Shown here piece after piece: positions 46,200 through 58,399 of a stretch of 64,000 bases of DNA. A model generated the notes under the pieces. It searched no databases. It saw only the letters and a program-made list of their open reading frames with translations, and had not been told where the DNA came from. A program made the position numbers and the translations under genes. The DNA lies in the NCBI GenBank assembly GCA_951213105.1, contig OX578145.1, forward strand, positions 14,436,534 to 14,500,533, written 5' to 3'. Position 1 is the stretch's first letter. Every line of letters starts with the position of its first letter. The DNA comes from Amaurobius ferox (Eukaryota > Arthropoda > Arachnida > Araneae > Amaurobiidae).

Positions 46200-47895
46200 G
46201 AGCTATCGTTATACTAATTATCCTTCCTTATGCAATATTATGTTAACGTAATTTCTATGGATATAGTGCGTTCCATTCAAGAAAAAATACAGTTTTACCA
46301 ACAGTTTTGTGTTTTATCAGCACTTCATTCCCCAAATCTCCCTCACTATGAGTAATATTAATTAAATCGTTTGAAGCGCTGAATTCTGTAGTAGAAATTT
46401 TATAACACAGGTATAAAAGAAGATTAAATTAATAATTAAAATATTGCACTACAGTGCATGGAAAAAGTCACGTGTTGCACACAGCACTTATTTTACTCAT
46501 ATATTTAGTAAAAGAAAACTGTTTGGACTGTTGGAAATAAAATTGTTCATAAAGAAGATTGTTTTAAGATTACTGTAATACCGTTTGACATTTAGACGTA
46601 TTTGTAAGGCTAGACAAATTCTTTTTCACTGTTACGTATGCTATTTTCTAAGCATTGGCGCCTAAAAATATTTTTGCAAAATTGGATTATTTCTTTCTTC
46701 GAAGCGGGTAGGATATATTTTCTTTTTAACTCCGTTTTATTTCGCTTGTACGGACATGTTTATCATATTTCATTTGGCATTGTTTTCGAATTATACGTTT
46801 AAATGAATGCATTATTTCTGTTTTTGCCAAATTATACAATACTTATTTAACGGATAAAACTAGAATGCATGAAATAAAATCAATATTGTTATAGTTTTGG
46901 ATAAATTATCTTATATATAATAAAAATTCATTTTTCAGCCTTCTCTATCCAATTAAAACAACGTTAACCCGTGCATATTTTCCCTCCAATCAGAGCGCCA
47001 ATACCTGGCGTGTATCAGTCTAGCCTTTAGTTTAAGCTACGTACAGTTACAATATTTGATAAAATATACTTCTAAACTGATTCAGAGACACCTCACTTTG
47101 ATTTACAATTTCAGTAATTTAATATTTAAGCAGAATTTTGAGAGATGTTAACAATGTTCATTACAATCCATTCGGAACGATCGGAAAAATGATCGGCGAG
47201 TTTTAATCTTAACACCATCGTAAAGTACAATAAACTATTTTTAACTATTACTGCAATAACTATTTTAAACTGAATAGAATCTGTAATAAAAGTTGCCAAT
47301 TTGAAATATATTTATAAAGAAATAAAGAGTGTGGATTTCGACTTTTGAAGACATTATTATTTTTTAAATTCTGACGTCGAGAAAACCAACCACCATCCGA
47401 TCTTCAAATATTTACATTATTATAACTAAATTTTTTACAAAAGTGTGCGTAATTAGTAGGGGAAGTTAGTTTGGAGTATTATGAAGAAATTTAGTTTTGA
47501 GGGGTTAAGCACGGGTTCTTGCGAAGGGTGATTCGGGAATGGCGTTAGCCCCATTTTATTTTAATGGATTCTTGGGACAAGACTTCCAAGAGATTTATTT
47601 TGGGAGAGAACCACCACCTGGGTTTTGCGTACCGGTATGTGAACCATAACGCGCTAAGAACGCCGTCAGCAGGGACCTACGAAGACCTATTAGTGACATT
47701 TCAAAGATTTAAAAATAAAAACTACCTGAGTAATCGCTGAAGTTGTCTGTTGTTTTAATAAATGGTTACATTATAAACTCTAAATGAAATATTTTTCAAA
47801 TTTTTTTAATTATTTACAATAAAAAAGAGACTTAAATGTTTTGGGTTTGTTCGGAATACCATTAGTAACATGAATACAGGTTTTACTTTGTCATT
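46200..47895. other. Intergenic DNA with a possible tRNA-derived segment
   Basis: At 47590-47690 on the minus strand, ttcttagcgcgttatgg resembles an A box and ggtggttctctccc a B box at roughly tRNA spacing, possibly a SINE head. No other feature is seen. Confidence 0.3.
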
Positions 47896-47897
47896 TT

Positions 47898-50800
47898 TAA
47901 CACTTTACAACATAGTTGAAAAGTGTTTATGACTTTGTTCATTCTGTCTGTCTGTCCGTTAGCACGATAACTGTCGTGAAAATGACTTTATCAAAATGAA
48001 ATTGTAGTAGGTTGTTCAGACGGTCTGTGGGACCTATGGGAATATAAATGAATAATATCACCCAATTAGTTTTGAATTGAACCCGGGTTGAAAAAACGAA
48101 ATACATTGAGCCCTATGCGACCTAATTTTTCAAACATTTTTAAGCAAATTTAAAATTTACAAATTGCTTCGAAAGTTTTAGGAAATATTCCAATTATCAC
48201 ATAAAATATATAAAAAAAATTCAGTAAAATATATTCAGTAGTTTTTAAACAAAATTTAAAATAATAATTACACCCTTTATATGGAGAGATCACGTGACCC
48301 ACTTCAAAATAAAATATGGCATCTCTCTTGTGTCAAAATCATGATTTTAAAGTTCTTTTTAATTCATATTTAGTGTTGTATCCGTCCTAAAACCGCTTTA
48401 CTTTTACTTAAACTGATATGAATGAAACGTTCATTGATTTTACACAGAGAAGAAGACGATTTTTTCAATGAAGTTTTAAGCATAGAGTTAAATTACTTGT
48501 ACGTCCATGGTTTTAGGTTTTTAAATAAAATAAATTATTACAGTATTATTATGAATGAAATAAATGAAAAAAAGTTTATGAATGAAATGAATGGAAAACT
48601 GTTTATGAATGAAATGCCGTTGTTATAGAGAGAGCCAGGCGATTTATATTTCGATGACGTCATTTGAATAAAGTTCATTTGTTTTCGATGAAGTTTTCAA
48701 ATATAACAAAGTATTGTAGTATTATGATAATTTTAAAAATATTACCGGGGAATGTATCGCATTTTAGAGATGTTTAAACCAGGTAATTTATATTTCAATA
48801 CCGTTATTTGAATGAAGTTCATTTTTTTTTCGATGAAGTTTTACGTTTTCAAATATAATAAATTAATGTAGTACTCTGATAATTTTAAAAATATTACCGC
48901 TGAATGTATCGCATTTTAGAGATGTTTAAATGAAATTGCATTGAAGTTGGAAAGTGTTTCATAATTTATGATTTATGCATGATTGATCTTTCTTGTGAAC
49001 TATCACGTGATGTATGCATTTAATAGGGAAGAAATACATTCCAACAAATTTAATATTTCAGGAAATGATCATTCCGCTACTATCATTGGTCAAGTTGCAA
49101 TTTATTATTTTTAAATTTATCGCAAAAGAGTTTAATCGCTTCTGTAACTGCGACTGTTTGACTAGTTGAGAAAAAATCTGATGTGGATAACACATAACTT
49201 TCTTTATATAATGCAATAAATTTACTCTTTTTACAGTCAAAAAATAATGTATAAGATCCTCGGTACTGTGTTTTTAACATAAAATTTAACATTGGGCGAT
49301 TTTCCGGATGACAACATGTAATACTATTTCAAAGTACCCAAATAACTTATATTTCACACAACTCTAAATTAACAATTATTAATATTAATAGCATCCTTAA
49401 TAAGCGATAGAGTCAATATATTAAAATATTTTATCCGGAAAATTTTATCCTAAAATCCGGATGATCAAATAAATTGGCGATAAAAATATCATCTGCATAA
49501 TGTTATCTCTATGAGAGGTTTGCTAATGCAGAACGTATAATATTTAATATATGCAGAATGTAAACAAATCAAGCTTTAAGATGAGTTGCATAAGAATTGC
49601 TGAGTTCTTTTAACGCCAAATTATTTAGCCCTGGAGTCTGGAATATAGGTGATATGAATGAAATATTCATTGCTTTTACATAGAGAAGCAGACGATTTTA
49701 TAGCATTACCTTTTTCGATAAAGTTTTAATTACTGAGTTAGAAAATACATTTATAATACATATTCAAATACATATAAAAATACATATTCAAATTGTTCCA
49801 TAAAATATATAAAAAAAAATTCAGCGAAATATATTCAGTAGTTTTTTAAATAAAAAGTAAAATATTAATAACACCTCTTATATAAAGCGATCACGTGACC
49901 ATGATATGAAAAGATCACATGACGCACTTCAAAGTGATGTATGGCATCCATCTTGTCTCAAAATTGTGATTTTTAAAGTTCGTTTTAATTCATATTGAGT
50001 GTTGTATCCGTCCTAAAACTACTATATTTTTGCTTAAATTCTGTGCATCTACATACAGAAACAACTCAATTACAGTATATTTGAGTTTAAATTCTCATCC
50101 AAATTTGATTATTTCTACAACGAAGCCTATTTTTCACCTATGTAAAATGTAAACAGCAAAATATGCAGAATGAGTTGTATTAGAATTGCTGTATTTCTTA
50201 ACCACAAATTCACTTAGTTCATGAAGTCTGCATAGCTGATATGAATGAAAAATTCACTGATTTTACAAAGGGATGGACGATTTTTTTCGATGAAGTTTCA
50301 AGCATAGAGTTTAATTACTTGTAGCTTCATGGTCTTTATTTTTGAATAAAATAAATTATTATAGTATTGTGATGAATGACATGAATGGGAAATTATTTAT
50401 GAATGAAATGTTGCTTTTATAGAGAGAGTCAGGCGTGTTATTTTTTCTATGCCGTCATTTGAATGAATTTCAGTTGTTTTCGATGAAGTTTTCAAATATA
50501 ATAAATTATCGTAGTATTATGATAATTCTAAAATTATTACCGAGGAATGTGTCACATTTTAGATATATTTAAACCAGGCAATTCATATTTCAATGCCGTC
50601 ATTTGAATAAAATAAATTTTTAAATATAATAAATTAATGTAGTAAAAATTATAAATATTAAAATATTACTGAGGAATGTATTGCATTTTAGAGATGTTTA
50701 AATAAAATTGCATTGAAGTTGGAAAGTGTTTCATAATCAATGTTTTAAACATGATTGATCTTTCTTGTTAACACTTTACAACAAAGTTGAAAAGTGTTTA

Positions 50801-51240
50801 TGACTTTGTTCATTCTGTCTGTCTGTCTGTCCGTTAGCACGATAACTGCCGTAAAAATGACTTAATCAAAATGAAATTTTAGTATGTTGTTCAGACGGTC
50901 TGTAGGACCTATGGGAATATAAATGAATAATATCACACAATTAGTTTTGGATTGAACCCGGGTTGAAAAAATGAAATACATTGAGTCCTATGGGACCTAA
51001 TTTTTCTAACATTTTTTAAGCGGATTTAAAATTCACAAATTGCTTCGAAAATTTTAGGTAATAGCCAAATTGTTCCATAAAATATATAAAAAAAAATTCA
51101 GCTAAATATATTCAGTTGTTTTTTAAATAAAAATTAAAATAATAATTACACCTCTTATATGAAACGATCACGTGACCATGATATGAAACGATCACATGAC
51201 CCACTTCAAAATGATATATGTCATCCATCTTGTTTATATA
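47898..51240 (+). repeat. Mosaic array of family M repeat
   Basis: A long block (aacactttacaacatagttg...gttagcacgataactg...gtgttgtatccgtcctaaaa) at 47898-48400 recurs at 50772-51230 and in part at 49790-50030. Between these, a shorter unit (tatttcaatgccgtcatttg...taccgaggaatgtatcgcat, then tttagagatgtttaaa) recurs at about 48640, 48780, 50430 and 50570. A gatatgaatgaaa...attttacaaag block starts near 48415, 49650 and 50240. The pattern is nested and direct, not simply tandem. Scattered frames of 60-100 codons are not conserved between copies. Confidence 0.75.
49176..49262 (+). mobile_element. Family H repeat, left-end fragment
   Basis: atctgatgtggataacacat, then aactttctttatataatgca and a tttacagtc block, matches the left terminus of the family H copies and then stops. 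It sits inside the family M array. Confidence 0.8.
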
Positions 51241-51249
51241 CAATTCAAT

Positions 51250-52150
51250 TTATCAATGTATATGCTGTATTTCATATGCGCTTATGTAAACGGACTCACA
51301 GTATATATTAATGGCATATACAAATGGAAGGTATTGCGAAGGGGATGGAAATTTGATTCGCCACATTTTAATGGATCAGAAAATGTTAATGATCCAAATT
51401 TTAAAGGATTAGAAATTTTTGTGATCTTAAATCAACCGATTTTGATTGATACAGAGGCCTGGAGATCACTGTATCTGCATGAGTATTTGTTGACAAGATA
51501 AGTACTTATATTTTGCTAAACATAGAGTAAAACCATTTTGGAGTTATTATGCGTCATGGTATTAAAATGGTGTAAAAATAATATATATCTTTGGTAATTT
51601 TACACCGGCAGCTGCTGCAAGTTACTTAATGATATGTTAAAACTTTTTATAAAAGAATGACGCAAAAACAAAATGTAGGATTTTTATTAAAAAGTGAAAA
51701 TACAATAATTAGTGTCAAAACTAACAACATTTATGGATTTACAATGGGTACATATAGCACGCAATAAACTTTTAATATTTTATAAAAATGCTTCATACAA
51801 AAGTTAATTTTTACAGGCATCTTATTTCTTATTGTAATGTGCTGTGAGACTTTTAATTAAATTTCTCTAAACTTCAGGAGAAAATGTGAGTTTGGAATTA
51901 AAAACAAGAAAGTTTAATTTAAAATGGGAAAATGAATCTTGAGTTTTTCGGCTCTTTCTAGCTCATTATTAAAAACTCGATAAAGTGGAAATATCACAAA
52001 GACTTGCAAAATGTCCAGGAATATCCAGAAAGAGCATACATTTGATAACACAAAACTGAGAGCCAAATGAAACAGAATGATTATAACTGGCGATGTAATA
52101 TATTGTTTTTGCAGTAGTTCACTTAACCGCACGTTACCATTCAATTAAAA
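51250..52150. other. Intergenic DNA, no gene recognised
   Basis: No repeats or credible frames beyond short chance ones. Confidence 0.35.
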
Positions 52151-52151
52151 A

Positions 52152-53085
52152 ATATGATGTGGGCAACACATGACTTTCCTTATATAATGCAATGAATTTA
52201 CTACTTTTACAGTTAAAAAAAAACGTTATTCTTATAGTAGATACTTATATTCTTTCCAAGATATTGAATTTTCGACAATTAGTCGTCATTTTCATTGATT
52301 TAGCGTCATTTTTATCAATTTTGTGAGATGTTTGTTAATTTGGCAATAGTAAAAAATGTCGCCAAGTTGGCGACATTCCGCAAAATTCGTCGTCAAAATC
52401 TCACCAAGCGGTATGGACGGAGAAATAAGTTATTCTTACAGCAGATAAATGACTATTGGCGTTCAAATACAAAAGTATGCATCAAAGTATCTTTTTTCAT
52501 GAATGGAACAAGCTAGATCCACGAGAATGATGTCACCCAATTTATCGCAGGGTATTACATATGAAAAGTGAACATGTTTCTCAATAGGAATTTTTTTTTT
52601 TATTTTATATAACTTTTTGATATTTTTTTTGAAAATTGAGCAATATCTCGAGAACGGTTCATGTTAGCGTTCTAAAATTTATGTCAATCTTTTTGTAATG
52701 AAAAACTACATAAGACATGTCTATTTGCGTAACTTTATTAGCGGTTTTGATTTTTTGACGATTTTTTCAAAATTTCACTCGAAAATTTAGAGGGGAACAT
52801 TCGATTGCGTATAAAAACAATAGGCTTCCAGTGTTTACAGATTGTGATTTTTGAACCAAATTTCGTTTGAATCGGTCCATTTGTTCATCAGTTATCGTCT
52901 CCAGAGTCTCACTGACACACACACCCACACACACACGTACTTTCACACACACACAGACATCACTTCAAAAATGTTTGGTTCGTGATCAGGGATGCTTGAA
53001 ACGTGCTCTCCCGTCGAAAACTCGAATTCGAATTTTCGACCCCGTCACAATACTTTCCTTATACATTATGTATATAAGGAAAGTA
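52152..53085 (+). mobile_element. Hairpin-ended non-autonomous repeat (family H), copy 4
   Basis: 934 bp and collinear with copy 2 throughout. The left end is atatgatgtgggcaacacat, there is a ggcgac/gtcgcc cluster at 52340-52400, CA tract at 52915-52960, and a terminal hairpin actttccttata...tataaggaaagt at 53052-53084. It is about 90 percent similar to copy 2 by eye. No coding capacity. Confidence 0.8.
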
Positions 53086-53299
53086 AAAAAATCATTTGCT
53101 TTTTAAGCAATGACTTTTGTCTTATAATAGGGCGTTGCACATAAAACACAATGTGCTCAACTGATCCTTCATCACCAACTGTAGACTACGGGTAGATTAG
53201 AGGAGGGTCAACCACCCCAAACATTTGGGAGTCTACTGGAAACCTTGTATGCTTTTTGGAGAAAAAGAAGTCAGAAAAATGTAGTAGACAGCTGAATGG

Positions 53300-53830
53300 A
53301 TCCATTATACATTCCAGGAACCGCTTCAGAATAGAACATCGGCACGAGCGTAAATGAGCAACCTACGTAGTGGAACACGTAGAAACGTAAAAGCAAAAGG
53401 GGCATTACTTTTACAAAAGCGTGTAACGGTAAACTGACGTTGATGGCAAATAAAAATTGGCACTAAACCCATTAAACGTCGAATGGATCTTTGTGGAAAT
53501 AATCGAATTGCGGATTTAATCGAAATGGATCTTTGTGATGAAAATAAGTTATTTAGAATACTTGAGTAATGTCGCACGACATGTTGACATTTCAATTACA
53601 GATGCCAATCAACAACAATGTCAATACAGATGCTAATAAGTACTTTAAATGCAGCCACGAAAACCAATTGGAACTAACACACAAGTAAACAGCGTGTATC
53701 CCCTTCATCACCAACAACAAATCAGAAGAGCTGGTATGACAGCGCAAGGGGAAAAGCAAAAAAGTAGTTCCAGAGTTTTCGAAAAGTTGCGAGAGATGCA
53801 ATGTTCGACAGCGTCCTAGACGCACGTAAA
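53300..53830 (+). pseudogene. Possible decayed coding stretch, unknown
   Basis: One frame from about 53350 reads SGTRRNVKAKGALLLQKRVT, then (after TGA stops) KPIKRRMDLCGNNRIADLIE and MDLCDENKLFRILE, and near the end SFRKVARDAMFDSVLDAR. GC content is a little higher than its surroundings and several of the stops are single changes from Arg or Gln codons. No family is recognised and chance is not excluded. It could be a retroposed fragment or an old Gag-like relic. Confidence 0.22.
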
Positions 53831-54130
53831 TTTAATAATAAAAAAAATCTCCTACGTGGATCATCAATGTGATAAAATGTTTATAGTGAATGCAAGTGAC
53901 GTAGCTAGTATATGCAGGCATCCAGCAAAATGTATTCTCTAATGTCACTAAGTATCAAAGTGCAAACAAATATGGGGTATTTATACAATTTCATCTATTA
54001 AATGATTACGGAAGGCACATAATACATATCGAATATTTAACAATACTGGAGTAAGAACTCCAATCATAGTAACGAACTCTTGTGTTTAAAATAAAAGAAC
54101 TACACATAATTCCGGTATATAGTAATAATG

Positions 54131-54245
54131 TGTTATAAATATATGTGTCACTTAAATAATTTGTTATAAATATAGGTGTCACTTAAATAATTTGTTATAA
54201 ATATATGTGTTACTTAAATATTGTTATAGATATATGTGTAATTAA
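54131..54245 (+). repeat. Tandem repeat, 4 units of 29-31 bp
   Basis: Units tgttataaatatatgtgtca followed by cttaaataatt start at 54131, 54162, 54193 and 54222. The last unit is two bases shorter. Confidence 0.92.
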
Positions 54246-54842
54246 AATGGATTTATGAGTAACTTTAAGAATAATCAAGAGATTTATATATATATATATG
54301 AAATTAAAAGAATTGATCAATTTAAATAATAGTGATTATTTTATATCTTGAATGTTATCCTCTTCTGCTCGTGAACCGGAGTTTCCATACTCCACCCTTA
54401 GTGAAGGCGTCAAAGGTAAGCCCTAGTAGAGTAAATTTTGGGTAAAGACAATTTACCTTATGACAAGTAACAGCATATGTGTAAAGATTCCATTTACTAA
54501 AGTACACTAAGTGAGTTTGAGTAAATTTACACTACTACTCATTTTTACCGTAGTCACTAACTAGCATTTTAAAGATGTATACATTTACTGGCAAATTCTG
54601 CAATGTATATGCAAGAGAGAAGAGAAAGGTACATAACGATTTTTTTCCTTAAAAAGAAACTCATGTATGCATTTTAATGGAAGTGAATATTTCATTTTCC
54701 GGCTAATTAAAAATATCCATCAAAGGAAATACATTTAGCTATATCCTACTAAAAGTAGAGGTTAAATGATTGTAAGTTTTTGAAGTTACGTTTTTAATAT
54801 AGAGATAATGACAATTTCTATACTGCTAAGCAAACAAGTATT

Positions 54843-55712
54843 ACTTTCTTTATATACATAATGTATAAGGAAAGTATTGTGACGAGGTCGAAAATTCGAA
54901 TTCGAATTTTCGACGGGAGAGCACGTTTCAAGCATCACTAATCACGAATCAAACATTTTTGAAGTGATGTCTGTGTGTGTGTGTCAGTGACTCTGTGGAG
55001 ACGATAACTGGCGAACGAATGGACCGATTCGAACGAAATTTGGTACAAAAATCACAATCTGTAAACACTGGAAGCCTATTGTTTTTATATGCAATCGAAT
55101 GTTCAACCCCCCTAAATTTTCGAGTGAAATTTTGAAAAAATCGTCAAAAAATCAAAACCGCTAATAAAGTTACGCAAATAGACATTTCTTATGTAATTTA
55201 TCATTAGAAAAAGTCATATAAAATAAAAAAAAAATATTTCCTATTGAGAAACATGTTCACTTTTCATATGTAATACCATGCAATAAATTGGGCGACATCA
55301 TTATCGTGGATCTAGCTCGTTCCATTCATGAAAAATTATATTTTGCGTAATACTGTTGTATTTGAACGTCAATAGTCATTTATCTGCTGTAAGAATAACT
55401 TATTTCTTCGTCCATAACGCTTGGCGAGATTTTGGCGACGAATTTGGTGGAATTTCGTCAACTTGACGACTTTTTTAAATGTTGCTAAATTAACGGAAAA
55501 CTCGCCAAATGGATAAAAATGACGATGATTCAGTGACGACTCATTGATGATGACGACATGGGAAATGACGACTCATTGACGAAAATTTAATATCTTGGAA
55601 AGAATATAAATAACTACTCTAAAAATAATCTATTTTTTTTACTGTAAACGTAGTAAATTCATTACATTATATAAGGAAAGTCATGTGCTGCCCACATCAG
55701 ATTTTTTTTGTT
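54843..55712 (-). mobile_element. Hairpin-ended non-autonomous repeat (family H), copy 5, inverted
   Basis: The opposite orientation to copies 1-4. The terminal hairpin is at 54844-54876 (actttctttata...tataaggaaagt), the CA/GT tract near 54972-54984, and the other end is catgtgctgcccacatcaga at about 55692-55712. About 60 bp around 55530-55570 carry an extra local duplication of a gatgacgac motif. No coding capacity. Confidence 0.8.
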
Positions 55713-55734
55713 TTGGAAACGTAAGAGCAAAATG

Positions 55735-55850
55735 GTCCGTGTGACGTCACGCGCGCATGCGCTATAACGAGGGGAAATAATTTCATGGCAGCAGCAGCAG
55801 GAGGAAAATTCACAGGAACAATTTACTCCGGTGTATTTCCCCTCTTCTGA
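55735..55850 (+). promoter_or_regulatory. Promoter-like patch (CRE and NRF-1-type sites) with short ATG frame
   Basis: tgacgtca (consensus CRE) at 55742-55749 is followed four bases later by gcgcatgcgc (exact NRF-1 palindrome) at 55753-55762, in a GC-rich island within AT-rich DNA. An ATG at 55785 in a reasonable context (tttcatgg) opens MAAAAGGKFTGTIYSGVFPL and then stops. A donor-like ggtgta lies inside at about 55829. This could be the promoter and first exon of a plus-strand gene whose other exons lie outside the window, or a retained fragment. Confidence 0.35.
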
Positions 55851-55859
55851 TGAATGTGC

Positions 55860-57275
55860 ATTATATTATAGAATAGTATTTGAAGAGTAAAACTCTCCTT
55901 CATATTTTGTAATATTTCCATCTTTATATATCTCAACACTATGTGTACATCCATATTCTGTGTACTTTTCCTGAAACTATATATTTTTTCCAAAAACATT
56001 AACATATAAAAATGTGAAATTTGATACACTTGAAAAGTGATATTGCGGAATACACACTGAAATAAAACGTTTTTCGGTCCAGTTTTAGAGATATTTAAAG
56101 CAAAGTTAAAGGACGAGTATTTAAGCTGCGTGTTTGCATACTAGACATATTATCAATATCAAGAGCATATATATAGCATGCTATATATAGCTATATATAG
56201 CATGTACCTATATTAGAATTAATAATGTGGTAATGGAAATCAGCCTTGTTTTCGCATTTTGAATAACTGCAGCCCATAAGACATTTAAAACTTCAAACAA
56301 CAAGTATCAGAAGATGACATGACAATACACTTTAAGCCTAAAACAATGGATCCAGTCAGATGGTCACAAATAAATTTATGCGGGGACAGTAAAAAATTTC
56401 CACACACACATTGAAAGGTCACATGATCGTTAGGGCCTCAAGTAGTTACGGCCAGTTTATATCCGGTCAGTGACTATTCTTTTGGCCTGAAGAAGGGGCT
56501 TATAACACCCTCGAAACAATTGCTGCCACCTAACAGACATGTGCCTGCTTTCTTCAACGACGTTTTGTAAGTATGTCTCTTTAATATACCTACACAGTTA
56601 GTTTTTTGTAGAACGAAGTCCCCTTTTTTATACCACGATCTATCTGTGTCTCCTATTTTAAACAGCCACAATTAAAAAACACAACTTTCTACATTCAAAA
56701 TTAGCATATTAAATTGATATACATACAAACTGGTTCGTATGTTTTTTAATAATGTAGATGTATATTAATAAACATATTACACAGAATTACTTTGCAATTT
56801 TTGCTATGAATGTAAAGTATCAAATCCTAATCAGAGAAATATTTTTTAGAATAAAAATTAAGTATGAATGTTGATTGTTTGTACAGCCGTCGCTGACAAA
56901 AGCCTTTACAAAATGCATGTCAAGACTTGGGTTGGTCCAGTGGCATTAAATTATTTGCACGATAATTAAGTTTAAAATGCTGTGAGATGTGTGCTTTAAT
57001 CTTAGTCTGTATTTTAATCTTTGTCTAAATACTTTAATCTTAGCAGATTCTAATAAACTCTATTTCGCAATTGTATGTTTAAAAGGGGCTTTGCAATAGA
57101 GTTTAACCAATCTCTTTTTTAACTCGCCCGATTGCAGAACCGAAGGAACTGTAGGTCTCGACGAAAAGCTAGGAGGATGGACTATCTATGACTGCATTCC
57201 ATTTTTCTAGAAGAAAAGCAGATGTTTTGCCTGCCACATGAAATGAAGCTGATCTGAAGTAGGTCATATGACTAA
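55860..57275. other. Intergenic DNA; one hammerhead-like motif
   Basis: At 56485-56520 the phrase cctgaagaaggggcttataa followed by caccctcgaaac has the CUGANGA...GAAAC core order of hammerhead ribozymes, with a short GGG/CCC stem between. The expected NUH cleavage context after GAAAC is not convincing. A small atatatagc palindrome lies near 56170-56210. No gene is supported. Confidence 0.3.
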
Positions 57276-57293
57276 TTGAAAGGTTTATACTTG

Positions 57294-57477
57294 GAGACAT
57301 GGAGACAGCAGTGCGGAGCTGGCCTACCTCTCGGTTTGCAGGTTTAGTTCCGCACCCCTGAGAACTTACGGATCCACATGTTTAGCGTGATCGTACTCCG
57401 CGTGAACACGGCGGCAGTTTTTTCTTTTTCCAGCGGAGGGAATCGAACCCAGGTCTACCGAGTGCAAGTCCTGCGCC
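57294..57477 (-). mobile_element. SINE family 1 variant with 16-bp target-site duplication
   Basis: The minus-strand text ggtagacctgggttcgattc (B box) and gaacacggcggcag/cacgatcacgctaaac-type body blocks are family 1. The element lacks most of the A-box side and ends with a different 3' segment (57294-57350) instead of the usual ggtctgggtc tail. gaaaggtttatacttg at 57278-57293 and gaaaggtttattcttg at 57478-57493 form the duplication. Confidence 0.82.
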
Positions 57478-57518
57478 GAAAGGTTTATTCTTGTATTTTC
57501 TCCTTCTTGCCCTAGGGG

Positions 57519-57809
57519 CTTGTTGTTGTTGTTGTTACTGATGACCTCCTGTTTCGGCCGATTCAGGACCAGTGACGCAGGAAACAGAAAAGAACGAAAA
57601 AAGACACAAGACGAGAGAACAAAGTTTATTACAAGAACGCATCACTGACGAAGGTCGGAGGGGGGTGCAACTTCACCTTTAGACGAGGACCCAGAAGGCG
57701 GAAGACTGACTTTATCCTCGAGAAATATCCATGCCTTATTCGGGATTCGAACCAGAGCCCACAAGACAGCAGTCGAAGACGTTATCCACTTCACCGCCTG
57801 GGCCGCTGT
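57519..57809 (-). mobile_element. tRNA-derived SINE (family 2) with (AAC)n tail
   Basis: The minus-strand head begins gacagcggcccaggcggtga with A-box-like ggtgaagtggataacg and B box ggttcgaatccc at normal spacing. A 200-bp unrelated body (tcagtcttccgccttctggg ... cgtcttgtgtctttttcgtt) ends in a (AAC)6 tail. The target duplication cctagggg lies at 57511-57518 and 57810-57817. It is distinct from family 1 except for the shared AAC-type tail, suggesting the same LINE partner. Confidence 0.88.
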
Positions 57810-57819
57810 CCTAGGGGGT

Positions 57820-58130
57820 TGTTTATGGTAACTAGAATGTTTGCATACAACATAATATGTATGGATTTTCAGCAAGTGACGACTTTCCTTTTAAATTGCG
57901 TTCATCGTAGTAAGGGATTGATTTTTTATTTTTAAGGTCATGGGGGTTAACCCCGCATTTTTACATCTGTTTTTTGAGCTATCTTAGTCACTGTTGGTCC
58001 GATAGATACATAATTTTTATTACTATTTAGAGCATTCCACGCCTGTTGCGCGGATCTTCAAGGATTGCACAACTGAACTGATTGGCCTATGTGCTCGCCA
58101 AGCTGTCAGTTATTAACAATATATTTCTGG
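57820..58130. other. Intergenic DNA, no feature seen
   Basis: No repeats or credible frames. Confidence 0.35.
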
Positions 58131-58136
58131 TTATTT

Positions 58137-58385
58137 AGAGGGGGTCTTGAGAATGTACTCCTGGTAGTAAGTAACAGGCAGAAAACAGGACTCTGGGCCC
58201 CTAACTGATGTAATACGTGTGCATAGCAAGCGGCATGCAAAATCTCTCACAGCGAGCTGAGAAATTGCTAGCAAATAAGGGTGAAGACTCTTGCTTCCGC
58301 AACCAGAAATCGAACCAAGAATCTTCGTACTGCCCATCCGACGCTCTACCGTTTAGCTACTGCTATGGAATCGCAAGCTCTTATC
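58137..58385 (-). mobile_element. Possible tRNA-derived SINE (family 3)
   Basis: On the minus strand, gtagctaaacggtagagcgt is a good A box and ttcttggttcgatttctgg a good B box, spaced as in a tRNA. The acceptor stem does not close, so this is not a functional tRNA gene. A GC-richer body follows (gcaagagtcttcaccc, ctcgctgtgagagatttt, gcatgccgcttgctatgc). Neither a tail nor a target duplication was identified, so the left limit is approximate. Confidence 0.55.
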
Positions 58386-58399
58386 GTCGAAGTGGACTA

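Noticed and set aside
58215..58385. Functional tRNA gene
   Set aside because: A and B boxes are good but the acceptor stem does not close; a SINE head is more likely.
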